Source: Zychaea mexicana (Eukaryota > Mucoromycota > Mucoromycetes > Mucorales > Lichtheimiaceae). From it: a stretch of DNA of 64,000 nt. Numbering within the stretch: position 1 is the stretch's first letter; the number at the start of each line of letters is the position of its first letter. Made by a program: the position numbers and the translations under genes. The stretch is from contig NW_026516716.1 of the NCBI RefSeq assembly GCF_025766255.1, positions 233,402 through 297,401 of the forward strand, in the 5' to 3' direction. Positions 47,497-60,394 of this stretch are shown piece by piece. Under the pieces are notes generated by a model. The model saw nothing but the letters and a program-made list of their open reading frames with translations. It was not told the DNA's origin and searched no databases.

Positions 47497-49545
47497 GTGT
47501 TAATGTGCAGCAGTTTAAATAAAGTATATAAATGCTCCTCAAAAAAGAATATACAGTACTTTAATATAATATATTCAACTTTCTACCTACGTTTATCACC
47601 CTACTATCTCAACACTTTGGAGCAATTGATTGACACTACTTACACCGGATCAAATAAGCAAATTGTGAAAGCAATCAACGAGCAAGCCAGAAAATACAAC
47701 TTTGCAGTTTTAACTAAACGAAGTGAGAAGAACGTAAAAATCGTGATCCAGTGCGTACATGGTGGAAGCTATCGCAATACACATGGAGTAATTGAAGAAA
47801 CGCGGGGACGCCAAACAGCGACGAAAACGACCGGCTGCCAATGGATCATGAACTTAAGGTGGTCCGAGAAGGATAAGCACTGGAAAGTAACGAAGGTCAG
47901 CAACGACAACGAGCACAACCACTCCCTCGACGAGCCTCCTCAGTATCACCACCAACACCGCACGCCAACTCTCCATGCCGAGCAGCAAATATTATCATTG
48001 ACAGATAATTCCGTCAGGCCCCTCATGATACATCGAAAAGTTCAGAACCACGAAGAGGGCGCAATTATAACCATGAGGGATCTATACAATTTTCGTGCGC
48101 AAATATTCCGTGAGGATAATCATGGCAGCTTCAGTAGGATATTCGAGTTCCTCATTGGTAACAGCTATATCACTAGATATAAGCTAAACGGCACAGGTAA
48201 AAGTCTCGACGCTCTCTTTTTTACCCATGAAACGAGCATAGCAAAAGCACGACGATTCAACGAGATCATTGCTATCGATGCGACGTAACCAAGATGCCTC
48301 TTGTCATTGTTGTTGGTGTCAGTCATCTCGGTGCATCAAAGCTCAAGAACGTGCTCATTGCCTCTGCTTTCTTGGTAAACGAGAAAGAAGAGTCGTACAC
48401 CTGGCTCCTTCGGACTATGCGACAAGTCATATGGCCAGAAGGAAACGTAAGCATCTTCATTACAGACAACGAAAGAGCTTTAATCAACGCCATCGAGTCA
48501 ACTTTCAAAGATGCAGAGCATATACTTTGCGGATGGCATATGGAGCAGCATTTACGTAGCATCTTCAATACTTGCTTTCCACCGAAAAGAGAAGAGATAG
48601 GCGAAGCCAAAGCTATCATTAAGCAAATGGTTTATGTTGGTGAAAAAGACGAAGCGACTTTCCAGGCTGCCATGGACGCTTATAAGTGTCTGATTGAAAA
48701 AGGTGCGCTTGCGTATACCAACGAAAACCATAAGCGATCCAACAAAAAGCACAAGAAAACAAATTCCAAAGCGAAGCATGATGCCGACAGCAGCAATGGC
48801 GAGAACGACAGATATACTAAAGATGATGCAACGTCTGCAATACATTTGCTGGCAAACAAAAAGAAAGAGAAAATGATGGACTATCTCAACGGGTATGTTA
48901 ACTAACTTTATCCAATATTTGACTGGAGCTTTTACCGAGTTGTGCTAACCAGCTGTATTATATTATATTTTATAGCTGCCTTGAAGATAAGGAGAAATGA
49001 GGTATCATACTTGTTATGCTGGAAGACTTTCATGGGAATGAGGGTATCATCGCGTGTTGGAGGGACACACTGGCGCATCAAAGATACAATGCAAACCACC
49101 GGAAGCTTGTTTAATACGGTCAAAGCAATTGATCGTGTCATGCGTAAATCGGTATGAACTACACCCTTTGTTTTCTAATTGTAAAGATAATGTGCTAACG
49201 GATATGCTATTTAAAATTTTGTACTAGTTGGCTGATGAAGAGACTCAGTTTTTGCAAGAAAGACACAATATGCCACTTTATGGAAAGCGTGAATCGGCTG
49301 CGATGCAAGAGCTCTTTGACACTATTTCGTTTTTTGCTTTGAATCGACTCCGAAGGGAGCTTAAACGAGCCTGGGTTAACTGCGATGAATACCACCTTGA
49401 CTCAAGCGACTGCTGGTGTGGTACCACACTAAACTATGGACTGCCGTGTCAACATAATATCGCACTAAAGGATTCAGTATAAGCTTGTCGGATATTCTTG
49501 ATTGATGGCGTTTGGAATATGACAGAGGTATAATTTTCTGCTATA
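47497..49545 (+). pseudogene. Mutator-like (FAR1/MULE) transposase, decayed
   Basis: Three domains can be followed across broken frames. First, a FAR1-type WRKY-GCM1 zinc domain (AINEQARKYNFAVLTKRSEK through TTGCQWIMNLRW to NDNEHNH). Second, the MULE DDE core, with first Asp in EIIAIDAT, then MPLVIVVGVSHLG, SAFLVNEKEESYTWLLRTM and second Asp in IFITDNERALINAIESTF. Third, a C-terminal SWIM zinc finger CWCGTTLNYGLPCQH. Lesions are a TAA/frameshift between IDAT and KMPLV (48286), a frameshift after LEDKEK near 48998, and a frameshift at 49477 followed by TGA at 49503-49505. Two introns look real (48893-48975 and 49152-49227). Inactive as it stands. Termini were not found. Confidence 0.8.
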
Positions 49546-50910
49546 GTAATACTGTAATTATACTATGTGCCTGTAACTAATATACTTTATATGTTAATAT
49601 AAATTTATTACTGTACTATGCTAAAAACAGACATGCTGCTCTATAACTTCGCAATTTATTTTAAGCTGCCCACATCCAGCATTGCGGGCTTGGAGGATCG
49701 GCAATCGCTGATTGCTGTGGGCATATACTCGTATAAGAGAGCGTTCTTTATTTTCGTTACACACGCCATCACAGTTGATACAACAATGGCCGAGACTTTC
49801 ATTGGATCCCATGAAGACGCTGGCTACGGCGTTCAGCACATATTTACTCCAACCCGATCCAATACACGCTCAGTTATCCTGTTGATAAGATATTAAACAA
49901 CTTGCATAACACTATCCGCTATCATACCACAATCCCCTCCTTCCAGATACTTTTCCTTTTTTTCGGATTTGAATTCGCCTATAGAACTTGTGGTGACAGG
50001 ACATCCATTATGAGTGCATCATCAGCCGCCCCTTTCTTGATAAGTATAAGAGATTAAGAGATCACAAATGACATACGTCTATGCATCATATCGCGTCAGT
50101 CCATATCGGGTTATAATAGCCTTACATATGCTGGATCATCCGAGTATAATATTTACGTGCTTTACACAACTCGGTTGGATTGTCTCTATGCGACAGTGCT
50201 TAGCTTATTGCCATGGTAATTGCTGTGTATGCTTTTGCTTGATTTTTAGCCGAGTACCTTATTCCGATGATGATTTAGGTAGTGTAATGATGTGTTTTAC
50301 CACAGTGTATATATATATGTGTTTGCGCTCTGTATTCTCGTTTATAGTATAATAAAATCTGTGGCGAAGGTATTCTACCGAAATGCAAGCACACCATAGC
50401 CAGTGCTTATTTTTATGTACTTAATACATAGGAGTTGACGGTTTACGTAAATGCAGGATCCGTCAATTCTCACACCTCTTTGAATTTCACACAAAAATCG
50501 GGAATCTTAGCTTTGAGCTGTTGTCAGGTTACAGTGCCGCTGCGGGCTGCTCAACCCTGTTGATGATCTCTCCATTACAGCAAACAGCGCAATACTCTTA
50601 CGTCGAACATAAGTTAAGACATTCAAGAAGAAAAAGAAAATCAGTTCGACGAACCGCCAAAACCGTCTGCTAATCAGCATCCACGTCGAAAGGTTCAGCA
50701 CTATGTTGTGCGAGCTCTACTGTCTAAGAAGCGGGTGTTATCGGTGCTCGCTTTTTTTGATCCTGTTCTTGCTCACCAGCGTTGCTGCTGCTGCGGTTGT
50801 TGTTGTTAACAAGGCTGCTTCCATGACTGCTGTTGTTGTGATGGAGATGATGGTGGCGTCTGGTTCTCTTGAGTGTCGTAGACACTTTTGTCACACGACC
50901 GAGCGACTGG

Positions 50911-50931
50911 CTGTCACCTTAGTGGTGACAG
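50911..50931. repeat. Perfect short hairpin
   Basis: CTGTCACC, loop TTAGT, GGTGACAG: 8-bp perfect stem. Confidence 0.6.
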
Positions 50932-51230
50932 AGCTAGTCAAGATTTCCAATTATCAATCAGCTTCCGGGAGAGCCATCGTTAACGATACTCAAAGATAAC
51001 AGTCGCACCGTGTTAGCAGAAACCAAGGATAGACCAACTTGATCGCTTACTGCGGCCACCCACTGGAACCTGACTTCTTTTGACAACTTGAGATCCGGTA
51101 AAACAGCTGCCAAAGCTTTATACGCACGTCAAAACACTGATACGTTTCCAAGTTTTATGAGTCCGTTGAAGCATCACAAACTGCTGATGACTGCATTCGC
51201 AAAGTACTGGTGTTGTAAAACCGTGTGTAA

Positions 51231-51268
51231 GACAAGCACGATTCAGCCCCGAGGAAAACGTGCTTGTC
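51231..51268. repeat. Perfect 10-bp hairpin
   Basis: GACAAGCACG at 51231-51240 pairs exactly with CGTGCTTGTC at 51259-51268; 18-nt loop. Confidence 0.6.
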
Positions 51269-51737
51269 AAACAGATGCTGAAATTTGTTTCCATCGCACA
51301 GTGTATGTATTCAAAGTTTTGTCTCGTGAGTTTGTGTGGTCAATCCGCGCGCTATAACGTCCATGTTTTCTATATACTCGAAATAGACATTGCGTAGGTC
51401 TAAACAATTGCTCAGCAGTTAAGAATTGTGAACGCGATATAGTGAGTGTAGTATCAAATGAACCAAAAGAGACAGAATAAGTCAACGAGACCCGATGGGA
51501 TCTAAGTTCTCGCCAGCATGTGCATTAAACAGATTCATTGATATTATCAATCAACCATCTAGGATAAGTAATATAGGGTGTGTGAGTAAAGGGCTCATCC
51601 GAGTAAATGCCTCAGAAAGTAGCTAATTAGAATTACATGATCTATATAATGACAGCTTCTTCCTGAGCATAGCTAATTCGTGTAGCACCAAGATATGTCT
51701 GAATGAGGAGTTGTCCGCACATGTGAGGTTATAAGGA

Positions 51738-51806
51738 AAATCACAGCAATATTTAATGACGGCTCAAAGAATATGATACGTGTTATTAATTATGTTGGGT
51801 ACAACA
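51738..51806 (+). repeat. Diverged dispersed repeat, copy 1
   Basis: About 69 bp similar by eye to 61969-62033: shared blocks such as TTAATGACGG, CAAAGAAT and ACAACA in the same order and spacing. In this copy a frame reads IFNDGSKNMIRVINYVGYN, so both may be fragments of one mobile-element gene. Confidence 0.4.
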
Positions 51807-53540
51807 CTCCGAATGCGAACTACTCTCCCATCCGTCCTACGTGAAGCCTTTCGTAGTGATCACACCATGGAAGTGGGCGTCTGTTTTATTTTCCATTGAT
51901 GTACATATTTTGTTTATGGCTCATAATATGCTGCGTGATGAACTTACCTATATGTTGTATATAGTGTACGCTTCACCCAACGACATCTACTTCCTTAATC
52001 ATGATCCATGCAGGAGAAGAAGACATGTCTTACTTGGCAAAGAATTCTAACGGCTCCTTCAGAGAGACGATGTCGTGTGCTGGCGGCAGGATATCGTGTT
52101 CGCGTGGCTAGTATAAGTATACACTTTCATTGAGACGATTTAGAAAATTAACTTAAAGACATCATTATGATACGAGGATGACTCTTGGTCTTTTATTTTG
52201 TATGAATATATCATCAGGTAATAGAACATCCCGTCAATATATAGTTGGTACAAGCATTATTTGCAGACAAGCGAAAGGACTATCAAAGAAAGAAGTTAGA
52301 GAAAGCCATACTTGGAGTATATAGTAAAAGCAAGCAACAATTGAAACAATCACTCACCACTTCGTATTTCCAGAACAGATCGTCGCGGCCCCTACCCTAC
52401 CCTCCCATTGCTGGGAGAACCTCCACTTTTGTCTGGGCTCCAGAACGTATCATAGATGCAGATAGAAAGGAAACGAAAAACAATTATCCCCTCGCTCGCT
52501 CTTCAGACGTTTTCTTGTGTATATTTTGCCACTAACCTTTCTCTGTGACGCCTCCTCTTATCCGTGTACGTGACCTCACCATACTGCCCAATCCCGTATG
52601 GCTGCTTGCTACGGCGGCATGACCCTGACAGTCATCGCGTTTAGTTGTGGCCGCGCTCCACTGCATAGTCTCTACGTGTTGCCGACCCGTGCCCCGAACC
52701 TAACGTCTATGCGCGGCCGGTGGTCAGTTTATCGAGTCATTTCCAGGACTCAGCAAGCGGTCACAGGGAGTACAGGATCAAGAGGTGGGCGCAGGTCATG
52801 ATTTACTGGAGAGGTGCATGCGCAATCGAACTTACCATGCTTTCGCTCTTCCACTCGCAAGGTGAACCAAAATTTCTTTCAGGCCTTCCGACAAAAGAGA
52901 AAAAGGTTAGGCATCGCCCAATCCGCGAACCAATCCTGATAAATCTTAACAACTACAGCAACGAAAGCACGTCGAAAATTAAGTTATTAAGACGTAAATA
53001 CCAGAAGAAGGCTACCCTAGTTGAAGAAGTACAGAAAAAAAATAGTTACCCTGTAGTCGTCACGTATATCCGTCCGCCGCCGCTACTACTACTACACACG
53101 CAAAATCAACGACAATGATTAAAAGAAACGTTGGTGACGCATTGGAAAAAAAAACAAGTTGGAGATCATTGAAATTTGAAAGGTGTTATTTTTTTTGAAT
53201 GGGGGGAAAGAGAAAGATTAAAGTAGGAGGAAAAACTTACACTGCAAAGGTTCCATAGTACACCGCGTGTGTCAAAAGCAAGATTCGCCGACAAGGGTTC
53301 ATAAAGAAAGCGAATTGCCAATGGAGTATGTGTTAGAAAAAAGAACTCTTTTAAAAAAGCGAGTGAGGAACTGATTGAAGTAACTCGTTCGCGCATTGCT
53401 CTACTTACATGCCGAGTTTTGTTGGCCATCACGGTTCTTGTTGAAAGAGACAAGAGTGGTGATGGAAAAAACCTTTACTTGACTGTCAAATTATTGAAAC
53501 AACGACACAACCATGGCGCACTGCCTAAGCCTCTCTGCTT

Positions 53541-53745
53541 CGCTGCTTTTTTTTTGCATGGGATATCATTAAGAGAGAAAAGAGGAGGTTCACACATACA
53601 CCGAGTATCTCCATGTCTCCCGGTTCGTGCCTCGTCTGCATTACACACCCAGGTTTCACCTTGGGACTGAGCTCCGCACCTTTTGCAGGTACCGCTATAC
53701 TCGCACGGATAAACTGAAGGACCGGATGTGTCATAATCACCTCCT
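53541..53745 (-). other. Open frame with six-cysteine cluster, no start codon
   Basis: On the minus strand the frame opening GGDYDTSGPSVYP continues through CEYSGTCKRCGAQSQGETW, VCNADEARTGRHGDTRCMC and further basic sequence to a stop near 53480. A TAA lies directly upstream, so it can only be an internal exon or a relic. Six cysteines in about 40 residues is unlikely by chance. No family assigned and no leader exon found. Confidence 0.25.
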
Positions 53746-56112
53746 TACAACATAGCAATCGTTGCCATCGTTACTTTACCTCACATGCTGCTGCAGAACC
53801 CCCATGCGTAGCTCATATAGCTTTCTCTATGTATTTGTTATCAAAACACACCTTCCCTGGCTATTAGCACCTCCACCTTCTTGTGCGCCCTTTGAGTGTA
53901 AACTTCAATTCACTTCTTGCACGATTAACCATCATCTCCTCGTTAGTGCATACTGATGAGTTGACAGCGAATTTGGCATTATCATAGTAGTCACTAGATC
54001 AACTTAGTACTTTGGTGCTTTTGTGTACCCATCGCTGTACCTCTATTAGGGGAATCTCCTATTCTATCTTTCTTCCCTGTGTATTTCGATTGTCTACTTT
54101 TTACACTGTAAAGCGTCAATCAGTAGCATTGGTGCATATTATATCTGTTGTTTCGGCCCCAGTTCTATTACTGACACAATAAAAAAAGCGGTTATTTTGA
54201 AGGCAACTCAAGTCTACACACATCAGTACTTTAAGCGTAAGTGAGAGGCGTACGCATAGATTCGTTTCCAAACACTCTGTTTTTCCGCCTTACAATACAA
54301 ATTAAAATGTGTATTTGTTCGTTGCTTTTGTTATCACCCCTGTACAAACTGCTGCTACTCGTGTCAGTAAACTCGGTAATACATCATTGGCTTGAGACCG
54401 TGATCCGACAAACGATCAGGATCTAAGCAATTCTGCCAACCACCTTGCGTTTCTCGGGGAGCGTTCAACTTTTCTGGAGCATGCACATTTGCGCTTGTAT
54501 ATATTAAGTCTTCAGCCTTCAACTTTTCAGGAATTATTCAATATCAGTACATTAAAATGCGCCACGATTTGAGACGAACGAACATGTTAAAGAAAAAGGA
54601 TCCGGATAGCGATTGCCATTTCTCCTTCTTCTCGACCATCATCCTTGTAGTTTCGCAGCTCTATGAATCTATGCAGTCTATTCACAAGGGTGCTCTCGTA
54701 TCTGGAAGAACCACATACCTTTGTTTTACGCCGCCATTTCTGTGATTGCTTACACATGAGAATACAGTCGTAAGCGGAGGAGATGAGATGGCTCGGTTGT
54801 TGCGCGCTTAATACAATTTACTGATGAAGAATCATATATCCGTAAGTAAAATCACGCGTATAATAATATTATTGCATCGTTTACTCACACATTCTTTAAC
54901 ACCTCGTGCCACGCCAACTCTTACCAACAAAAGTAAGCTGACTGATGCAATTGGCAATTTGCATTGTATATGTGTATATGTGTATAGCACGATGTGCCAC
55001 ATAAATTATTCATGCAGGTTACGCGACAGAGATAATGCGAGGATGCTAACTAAGATGATAAAAGGGTCATTCTTCGCCTGTAAGAGCGAGGGAGAGTAAC
55101 GCAAGCTCAAACGCCATTGACAAGGTGGAATCCGTTTACGAAAGACGAATGGTCAAGAGAAAAGTGGTACTTTTTGAAACCGGAGAATAGCGGGAAAAAA
55201 GGCATCCTACTTGCGTTATAAAATATCGTATAAGCCCTTTTTAAACCAAGCTTTGACAATGCGAATCCGCAGCAGTCAGTCAAGCTTGAAGTCAAGCGTG
55301 TTTCAATTGCTGCCGTTGGTGGTCATTTGTTTCAAACGGATCTTGCATCACAGAAAAGAAAAACACAGACGCAACCTCGTTTTTTACTTTTAAGAACATT
55401 AGCAGGGTCCGTGCGTAGAGAGCACGGTGTCAAAGAGTTGCCGCCGCTTTATATGCACTTGAAAAAGATCCTAAGTCTTAATCAGTACATTCACAAGGTC
55501 GATCAATACGCGAGAGATCTTTCTGTGTGAATTGGGATGGCATTACCCAACGATAGATTAAGTTTCCGTTATAATAATAGTCAAACATAGAAAGCTTCTC
55601 TTGTTGATTATTATCTTTTTGTCATTTTCTTATTGTATTTTAAAGAGAAACCCTCTTATCTAGGAAGTTCCAATAGAAAAAGAGGGGAAAAACTCCTGCT
55701 GTCTCTTTTTTCCAGGAAGACAACAAAACCTGATCGAAGACGCAGGTAGTGAATGGTCGCTACGCAATGAGAGACCTTCGCCATTCACTAGTGGCGCCCG
55801 TGCCGTGTGTGCCCACAACGTCAACTAAGCACAAAGATACTTCAAGGTTGTTGTACTACGTTGGTGCAGCCCTAGGGCATGCTTCCAACAACCTTGCTAC
55901 CGTTGAAGCATCTTTCGGGTGAAAATATCCACCTCGACTCGGCGGATAGCTTTCCAAGTCAAGGATTCACACAACACTTTGCGCATCATAAAGTTTGTGT
56001 AAATGGAACTGCAGAAGAAAAAAAAATGGGAGGGGTGGGGGTTTTTTGGTATTCTTATCCAGACAATTTTTTGCCGTCACGCTCGGGTCTTCAATGAAAT
56101 CCATCATGTTGA
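53746..56112. other. Gene-poor region
   Basis: No supportable gene. A plus-strand open stretch at 55232-55530 (with VKRVSIAAVGGHLFQTD and a YMHLKKIL stretch) lacks a start ATG and any family. A hairpin is at 55747-55790. Confidence 0.35.
55747..55790. repeat. 10-bp inverted repeat
   Basis: TAGTGAATGG at 55747-55756 is complementary to CCATTCACTA at 55781-55790, with a 24-nt loop. Confidence 0.55.
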
Positions 56113-56480
56113 TTGGCTCTCATTTGTAAGGCTCTGGTTGGCTCATTTTATGGACCGCTTATATCATATGACGCAACTTGGCCCAAAAGCAAAGGGAAGG
56201 CAAGGAGATGTGTAAGTGATAGTCGTCGTGAAGAAGTCAAATACGCTACAGCAGCAGTGATCGACATGCTATGTATGTTTCACCATGCCGATGTACCCTC
56301 CGATACTGTCGCCGCTTATTTTGGAAAGAAGTGTCAGTGCACGCACCCGGCCTCCGCGTCAAATACAGGTACGTTTCGAATGCCAACTTGTTCAATGAGT
56401 ACGCAAGAAAAAAAAAGATGCGACTGAACAACTCAATTAGAAATGACAAGGAAGAAAGACAGAATGCCAACGACGATTAA
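56113..56480 (+). pseudogene. Unrecognised frameshifted gene fragment
   Basis: One frame reads PLISYDATWPKSKGKARR through VKYATAAVIDML to VPSDTVAAYFGKK. The neighbouring frame then continues VSVHAPGLRVKYRYVSNAN and FNEYARKKKMRLNNS to a stop at 56478-56480. The switch near 56330 looks like a single indel within one coding sequence. Probably part of a mobile-element protein, but I do not recognise the family. Confidence 0.3.
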
Positions 56481-59419
56481 GAACGACGGATGAGTGCTCG
56501 TGTGCGATCTGGGAAGCAGTAACTGCTAAATTGCCAAGGACTCGCATCATTTGCCCTGGCGGACCAGATATCTACCAGTGATAATGCGGGTTCTGTTCGA
56601 CCCATGGAGTATTCTGTTGAAAGTTCGCTCGACCCAATTCCATTCCACTTTTTTATAGGTTGCTGATTTGTATCTTTGCCTATTCAAATATAAAAAAATA
56701 TCTCTTGTAACACAGTCAGTATTAGCATAGCAGTGTCGTCGTCACTTTTATTTCAACAGCACAAACTCACTTCTCAACGTCTGTTAGTGAAGATACTGTT
56801 TAACGAGATTTCGAAGCAAACTTTGTTCTTGCTGCAATGGCAAATGATTGCTGGATTTTACTGAATCGTTTGGAAAGGCGGAAAGGACACTGCTTAGAAA
56901 GTTTGAGTCGCGTCTCAAGCTTTTGAATGGAATTACAGCTCAGCAAAACAAATAATAACTAGAGCAAGTACCATTATTGGCAATCACGACCTTTAGTATT
57001 ATCTCTCGAATACAGGTACATACACATCAGCACCCAAGAAGTATAGAATATTCTAGAATTACTGTAAACAATCCAAAATAAGTGGTGGAGGAGAAGAAGA
57101 AGAAGATAGTCCCATATACATCCAAGCTCATCATTTGGAAACTTTAAACCCGAAACCAGACTAAACCCAGACCAGGACTTGCGCGTTCGCCTAAACCTGC
57201 TCACTCACTGGCGTTCGCTGCCAGGCCCCACAATTCGTTGCGAGCTACTCGCCCTTCTTTTCAACCTATTGAGTGACTTAATTCATCACTATGTCCTATA
57301 TTTATTAGTAACGTAGCTGCTTGATATCATGACAATGCAGTAAGATATTTTGGATCGCGTGGGCAATGTATTAGGAAGAAGCCTGCATACCAGCGAAAAT
57401 GCTGCTGTTTCCTTTTTTTTTCACAAACATCATCCTATCTTCAACTTGAGAATCCAGTGTCTCTTACACAGAAAGTACACAGACCGGTCTTTTTTATTCC
57501 ATTGCAATCAAATAGCGTTATCCCTTCATTACTATAGCAACAGCAGAAATAGTAAAGATGACATACCGATTAATTTTGTCTAGATAGTCTGCTGGATCGA
57601 AGCCTGGATGTGTGCAAAATGTTATGAGTAGGATTGCCTGTTTCCTTTTGGTCCTGAGAAATGGGTTCGAAAGTGATTGGTGCTGTTGCTGTTCGGTGTT
57701 ATGGGATGATATATACATCTTTACTTGAATGTTGATAAAATTGCACCAACGTCATAATCAAAAAATTAGCGCTGGATACCGTCTTTGTTTTTATGGTGCT
57801 GTGTAACCCTTCTTTTCTTCACGTGATGGAAGAAAATATATCGGCTGGCATAAAATATTCAACGAGTTGCTCTGTATTGCAATGGTGTTGCTAATGATCA
57901 AAAAAGCCGATTTTGACAGCAATTGAATGACCACTGACATTGTGTAAAATGTGTGTTGTATATTCGTTCGTCAAAGTTTTTATAATGTTCGAGTGCTGTG
58001 AGTACAATTGCCGCCTTAATGTGTCACTTATTGGTACTTATATATTATATCGTTACAGACGAGATGATCTGCTAATCGTCGTCCAGAGAAATCGTTGTAT
58101 GCAAACGTTCGTGAGAAGCACACGGTCCAGTGACACCAGTAGAATGGTATGTTGAGTTGTCAGAGGTGCTTGTACGATCGATGGTGTGGAGCGTTCGTGA
58201 TATTCATGCTTTTGTTTGGTAAAGAGGAAAAAGAGTAGAGATGTGCTGTTCTTTTTCAGCAGCACAGTCACTCAAAGACAGCACGATCATGGTTCACCGT
58301 CATATTCATATGTCGTTGTTCGACTATCCACATATACATGCTGGTAATCAAGCCAAGTTATAAAATAGAGATCCTTCTGTTTCTATTTCTTTTACCAGTG
58401 CTCTCACACAATCCGTCGTATCAGTAATCCGACAAAAGAACTGCCGTTCACAGCACATCTTCTAACCCGCTCAAAAAGTATTTTTTCTTTTTTAAATTGA
58501 TCGTCTTTATTAAAGAATTCTATTCTTCTAGTCCAACACTGTTGCCTTCAGCAAACAAAGACCGGCACTCTGAAATATATATCCACATCACTCATCCACC
58601 ACACCCATCCACAACCAGCATGCTCAACACAATTAAACTAAGCACAGCATACTCTGCCCAGCAATCACTCTTGACCACTTACCTGGATCCTCACACGTAG
58701 CAATGATACAAAGACGTAGTATCTACATTATAAGGACAGCCTCAAATTAGAAAATGGCTCAAGCTGATCCAGCAATACACATACATCAAAAAGTAAAGTA
58801 CCTTATCACACCAACGGTCAATGGTCTTGCATCTGTTCCATAAACAAACAGAATAACCTGCCCATCCAAATTCCTCTGCCACCGTCGCCAATACCCACAA
58901 TGGCCGCCGTCAACGATCGCGCGTTTACAAGCACTCGTTCATCCTATTAACCATTCTTGCTTTCTAGGAAAACAATCCTCACAAGTTCTAACTAGCTAAT
59001 AAAAGGGAGACTTTACCCATGTGGATCATAATTTCGGCAAGCACAGCAGGAGCCACAACGGAATCGCATGTGACAGAAAAAACAAGTTCATCCATGGAGA
59101 GCCACAGCAACCACACAGTCTCAGCCTTGATCTTGATAAATTAAAACGGCGGATGAAGGCATACAGCTTAAGCATACACAGGAAAGCTATGAGAAGAACA
59201 GGTCGTCCGTTGAAGCGGCAGAGCAGCATCCATGCACAGCATCTTTGCAAGCACGGGAAAACCAAAACAAGTCCGTCCAGCAAAGGAGCCTTGGAAACAA
59301 AGACGCCAAGTAGAGCCACAAAATACGTCCGGCAGAGTTCAAGACACCCAAGGAAAAGAATTCGTCTGTACAATGAGTAGAATATCCAACACGTCACGAT
59401 CTTAGGTGGCGAGAGAATT

Positions 59420-59675
59420 GCGAGATGGAGCAAGTCAAGGTATACAACAGCCAAAAAAAAACCAGAGTGAGCGCGAATATGTATTGCAGGTAACAGAGCA
59501 ACATGGGCGCCATATACGAGAGCAGAATAGCGTCACTACAGATGGCAGCCAGCACGATTGACGGTAGTGACAGGAAAAAGCAACGTTCTGTTGACGGCAA
59601 GGACAGAGCAGCTGTAGCAAGTGAAGGTGGCAAAGACGTGTAATGTTCGACTGGCGTAAAGCGAGATGGAGCAAG
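59420..59675 (+). repeat. 15-bp direct repeat, 241 bp apart
   Basis: GCGAGATGGAGCAAG occurs at 59420-59434 and 59661-59675. Confidence 0.6.
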
Positions 59676-59930
59676 CGTGAGCAGACGGTAATGAAGGACG
59701 TCGAAAGAGCAATAGTAAGCAGCAAAAGAACTTTAGTAAAAAAAAGGCTAAAGTAGGAAAAAGAGAGGAAGAAAAGCAAAAACAGCAGTACCCCTTGCTT
59801 CAGGTATTTATATTGTCCTGGTGCCCCGAGCCAGCAGAGCAATGGACCATCGGAAGAAGTGCTTTCCCACATGCAGTGGTGGCCATGACAACCGCGGCTT
59901 CACCCTTTTCATGCTTTCTTTCCTTACTGC

Positions 59931-60105
59931 TTGTGCTACGCTCTTCCTTTTCCATTCCTCCTTTTCCTTTTCGCTACTTCTTGTTTACGCTTTCACGCCG
60001 TCACTCCACTCGGCTAGTTCTTTCTTTTTTACTTGTGCTACGTTCTTTCCTTTTCGTTTCTGCGGTTCCCTTTTCGTCACCGCGGTTTCCTTTTCGTCAT
60101 TCATC
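59931..60105 (+). repeat. Imperfect pyrimidine-rich repeats
   Basis: TTGTGCTACG followed by C/T-rich sequence recurs at 59931 and 60033. A smaller unit of the type GCGGTTYCCTTTTCGTCAYY recurs in tandem just before 60105. Confidence 0.45.
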
Positions 60106-60394
60106 CAAAACGGGTTTGTCATTGTCACTTTGCTTTACCCTGCTTAATAATGCCTGACATGGGTTTCTACGAAGGTCATTTAAAAGCATCAACATGCACG
60201 TCCTCCGAAAAGACACAAGAGCAGTGCGCGCTATGAGCATTCGCAACGGATCATCTGTAGAAATGATAATCTGTAAAGTAACTGGTCCTGTCCTGTAAAA
60301 CTCCCAAACATTTTGAACATCAACAACGACAACAGCAATCCCATGTCTACGATTACGGTCACTTTCCCCCGAAACCACCCTCTCCTCAAGTCGA

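Larger units (their letters stand above)
49546..53540. other. Gene-poor region with hairpins and repeat fragments
   Basis: No gene supported over 4 kb. Contains two strong hairpins, a diverged dispersed repeat (51738-51806) and many short ORFs without motifs. ORFs at 52245-52535 and 52720-53118 show lysine-rich protein-like stretches but no family. Confidence 0.4.
56481..60394. other. Gene-poor region with degenerate repeats
   Basis: No gene supported. A 119-codon lysine/arginine-rich plus-strand ORF at 59021-59380 starts with ATG but has no motif and faces an equally long antisense ORF. Direct repeats occur at 59420-59434 and 59661-59675. Pyrimidine-rich imperfect repeats lie at 59.93-60.10 kb. 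Confidence 0.35.

Noticed and set aside
59021..59454. Paired long ORFs on both strands (119 and 142 codons)
   Set aside because: Mutual antisense open frames without motifs; the hydrophobic minus reading and the basic plus reading are what a stop-poor stretch gives by chance.
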